Shown here piece after piece: positions 60,650 through 64,000 of a stretch of 64,000 nucleotides of DNA. Each line of letters opens with the position of its first letter. Position 1 is the stretch's first letter. The notes beneath the pieces were generated by a model. The model had not been told where the DNA came from, made no database searches, and saw nothing but the letters and a program-made list of their open reading frames with translations. The position numbers and the translations under genes are program-made. Source of the DNA: Pithys albifrons albifrons (Eukaryota > Chordata > Aves > Passeriformes > Thamnophilidae); the NCBI RefSeq assembly GCF_047495875.1, contig NC_092497.1, positions 73,478,463 to 73,542,462 on the forward strand. The letters run 5' to 3'.

Positions 60650-61458
60650 TGTCTTAGTTACAGTGGCCAGGACCAGTTTATCATTGTGTGGGTGTAACTA
60701 AAGCTGTGTATTCTACATCTTCTATGTCATTTCTGATTAACTGTTAATAATGGATCATTTGCAGCAGCTGTCCAGGGCACACTTGACACCTCGGGCTACA
60801 AGCTGGGTGTTAAAGAAGCATGTGAGACACAGGAATGTTTCTGTCTTCACACCACTGACTCAGATGTGAGAACTCCCCTCCTAGGAGGCATTAGCACCTT
60901 CACACTCAGCCTGAGGGGTCCCATCTGCTAATGCGCTATTTAGGGACTGGCATGATAGGCAATTGCAATGACCTAGACCATCAAAGATTCAAAAATATTC
61001 CATGACTCATAGGGTTAGATCATCCATTGTGAAACTCCCACCCTGGGAGAGGTACTGGGCATTCTCACCTGAACCTGATCATATATAGTCTTGGGGTTTG
61101 GGGGACTTTACCGCATGTCGGATCCAGAGGAGGACTAGAACCTTGGCCGGACTGTGCCAATCTTGACTAGACTCTGACTGCCACTCTTGACCAGACTGCG
61201 ACCACCACCCTCACCAACAGGTTTTCCTTTTACTTTGTACTCAGGGGGACCACATGGCACAAAGCACAGGAGCTAATGAGTACCATTCTGTTTGTGCCCC
61301 CGGGTGCTGGGTTATACCTCTGAGTTTCGTGGGTTAAACCCAGTTTTTCTCTGTATCATTGTACTTATTGTAATCTTTTTAGTAAATTGTAACTCTGACT
61401 TGCAATCTCTTTTGAGTCGGATTCATTTCTCCTGCCAGTTTACCTTTAAGCCAGCACA
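60650..61458 (+). mobile_element. Solo LTR, family B copy 2
   Basis: The 809-bp unit runs from TGTCTTAGTTACAGTGG to TTTACCTTTAAGCCAGCACA. The flanking pentamers GTCAA (60645-60649) and ATCAA (61459-61463) differ at one base, consistent with a 5-bp ERVL-type duplication. It has a TATA-like CATATATAGTCTTGGGG near 61081-61097, GGATCCAGAGGAGGACTAG, and a 3' part matching both 56264-57005 and the fragment at 40796-40992. It lies 157 bp downstream of the CR1 end. No internal viral sequence. Confidence 0.85.
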
Positions 61459-61463
61459 ATCAA

Positions 61464-64000
61464 TAAAAACAGAAATGCTGCAGGAAATGGTGTATCTGGT
61501 CATGTAAAGTTCCTTTGTGTGGGTGTACTGCCTTTTAGCTTAGAGAAAATATGTATGTGTTTGTGGTCACTAAAGACACTGTGGTATTTTCCATGGAGAT
61601 GTTTCTGAATGTCAGCATCAAAGCTACATTGTAGCTTGGGTGTCAAGGTCTAGCTGACATCTCCCCATGTGGTTTCTCTGATGGTGTTCTCAGCTTGCTT
61701 TTCTCTCCAGGGTGGCCACACAGTGCAGCTCTGAATGGCCTAATTATAGCAATTTTTCGTGTGCTATATGCTGTAGCATTTCAGTGGGAAAATTACAGAT
61801 TAATAGCACCTATCCATGTTTTTCTGGTTTGGTTTGGTGTTTTAGTTGTTTTTTGCTTGTTTGGTTTTGGCTGGTTGGTTTTTTTCCCCCGAAGTGCTGC
61901 ACACCTTCAGAAGTCCACCAAGACCGCATGGCTGTAAAATTCTTTTACTCATTATAATTAATGGCAACACTGTTTACATCGAAAACAAGGCTAAAAAATC
62001 TGAATAAGAGAAAAGACACCAAGAAATTCTACTGATAATTAGTGATGACTGCAGTTAAAATTTAACTGTGAGGTTGTCACACAAATTGATATGGGCATTA
62101 CCAGACACCGTTGGTTGTGATGTATCTCTTAGTAGCAGAACAAATAACAAGATCAACTGCTCAATTCAGCTGAAGAGACAAGAGTGGTCTAGCAAAAAAA
62201 CAACCAACCAACCAACAAATACAAAATTAAAGAAATTTGAAAGACTGTGCATATTGCATGACCAGCGAGTGCTCCATTTATACCACAGTACAGGAAGAAA
62301 CTTGAATTTGTATCAATGAGATTAAGCTAGATTTAAACTAGCTCTGATCTCAATGGCAGTGCAGCTGTAGAAATGCAATCTTCAGCTGGTTAAAGGTACA
62401 AACAATATCCATTTGCCCACTATTTGCACCTTGCACTGAAGTCCAGACAGCCACTGCAATCCGATTTGTTCCTGAAGTAGGTTTAGTCATAGAAGAACTG
62501 TGCATTTCTTCAAATCCCACTGTCACACCTAAAGTGTGACTTTTTTGCCTCTGTTCAAGTGGTACTAACCATCTGGAAAGCTGATCTAGTTGACTTGATG
62601 AGGATTCCCCATTTCTTAAAGCACCTTCCCAGAGAATGGACCACTATACTTGACCTTCAGTTATGAGTGATCCCACAGAGTCTCAGGCAGTCAGCAATGA
62701 CAGAACAGTTTTAGATGGCTATAATATATGCCAAATTCAGTGTGGCCTCGGCTAGACCCAAAAAGTCACAGGAGCGCAAACATAGATGCGAGCCATGTTT
62801 TTCCCACCTTTCCTTGTAATTCAGGCAGACAAAGAGTTTACCCAGCAACAAAACACCTACCGGATAATTTGGAAAAGTCTCTTCTTAAACTTGTTAGAAA
62901 TTGGATTTAAAATGAAAAATGTTTTATAGTTAGGATATTATAACTGAAAACAGAAATCTGAAAGCCTAGGAGATGCTAAAACTTGACAGCAACCTTAAAA
63001 TGTACCCTTTTCCCTTTGTTTATTTTTCCTGCTACTGAAGGAAGAATATTTTTTCAGGAAACAAAATACGCTTATTTATAACACAGTATTTAATCAGTTC
63101 AATCTATCCTCTACCAATAGCAACAACAAAACTTCTACTCAGAACACTGAATAGGAATACATTAAAAATATGACATGAGCCTTTCAGAGGTTTTCAATTA
63201 TTAGTTTTCTCGCATTGCACAAAAGTATAAGCTGTCATTGCAGAGTTGCTTTTTAAAATTCAGAGTGTGAAATAGATGAGTTTCCTCCACAGACAGACGT
63301 TAAGCCCAAACACTGCAAAATTTAAACTCTTCCTCTTTTTAATCTGCTTGCTTCTTTAAGGATTCCTGACTACTACTTAATCCAACAATCAGAAGGAAAA
63401 AACCCAAAACAACAAATAACCAGCACCACCATCAAAAGGCCCACAAGGTGCTTTGCATAGAAGGAAGAATGTAGCAACTTAAGTCGTCAGAGTCCACAGG
63501 GCAAGATATGGATCTTTGGGATGCTCTATTTCTTTTCCAGGCTGCCACAAGCAGGTCATTCAGTTTGGCTGCTTCTGGCTCCCTGCTATTCAAAGAGCAA
63601 CAAGACCACTCATCCATGTTTTAAAATCTTCTGAGGGAATAAAATTGGATTTACTTATTAAAAAATTAGACCAATTTTGAAACTCAAGACTGAAACCTGT
63701 AGGAGTATTCCTATTGAAATGTAATTCATTATAATAAATATTACTTTCAGTAAGAATTTAAATGCAAATAATTAATTATAATTTATTTAGGTCAACACTT
63801 TTCATTAAATGTGCAAAAGACTTATACTACATAACTTTATTTAAAATTGAATGGAAAGCCAAATCAATTTGTCATCTAAATTTTTTCCTGCTGTTGGAAG
63901 TCACCAGGTCTTTGAAATTCTTCTAGTGTGGTGATGAATTCTAAAAAAAATGCCTGTTAATATAATATGTTTGTGATCTTCATCCAGCACCGAATTATTT
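61464..64000. other. Unique AT-rich DNA, nothing recognised
   Basis: A TTGG-rich low-complexity patch lies at 61828-61888 and an AACC repeat at 62197-62216. No gene found up to the right edge. Confidence 0.5.

Noticed and set aside
56264..61458. A provirus between the two family B LTRs
   Set aside because: There is no primer-binding site, gag or pol in the interval, and flanking pentamers differ. The only RT present is CR1.

Overview
The window looks like a gene-poor, AT-rich stretch of a bird genome. The evidence is its repeat content: six CR1 LINE copies, several ending in the octamer-like ATTCTATG tail typical of avian CR1; two SINE copies joining a tRNA-like head to a CR1-type tail, as in the zebra finch tRNA-Ile/CR1 SINE; and solo LTRs of endogenous retroviruses with short target-site duplications. 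I found no convincing exon of a host protein gene on either strand, no functional RNA gene and nothing bacterial. The open reading frames that stand out belong to decayed reverse transcriptases or to repeats that happen to lack stop codons. The species cannot be fixed. Recent-looking CR1 copies plus an RTE-type LINE would fit one of the neoavian lineages known to carry RTE elements (the published AviRTE family is the obvious comparison), but that is inference.

Layout. Bases 1-1373 hold the 3' half of an RTE-like LINE ending in a (ATG)n tail. Solo LTR family A has copies at 1590-2292, 12313-13169 and 44256-45120, and a diverged relative near 10430-10860. Family B has copies at 56264-57005 and 60650-61458 and a fragment at 40796-40992. 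Two unrelated solo LTRs lie at 48607-49117 (4-bp duplication) and about 54716-55284. CR1 copies lie at 3849-4078(-), 14768-16486(-), 27200-28344(+), 30115-32313(+), 34013-34255(-) and 59141-60492(+). tRNA-headed SINEs lie at 3234-3385(+) and 48440-48565(-). A 1.5-kb GGAA array occupies 24757-26245. The remainder is apparently single-copy DNA, including a possible conserved element near 8345-8700.

The most interesting system is an autonomous/non-autonomous pair. The SINE at 4770-5066 has a head derived from 5S ribosomal RNA, and its last ~38 bases match the end of the RTE element at 1-1373, including the ATG-repeat tail. A second copy of the SINE body and tail, on the minus strand at 11741-11895, has a CA-rich end instead. 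This is the arrangement expected when a SINE is copied by the enzyme of the LINE whose tail it has acquired, and here both partners lie within 12 kb. The second notable structure is the GGAA array. It is built from two in-phase tetramers (GGAA and GTGC/GTGT), contains a 74-bp pattern present three times, and carries many GCGGAAGT sites resembling the ETS-factor consensus.
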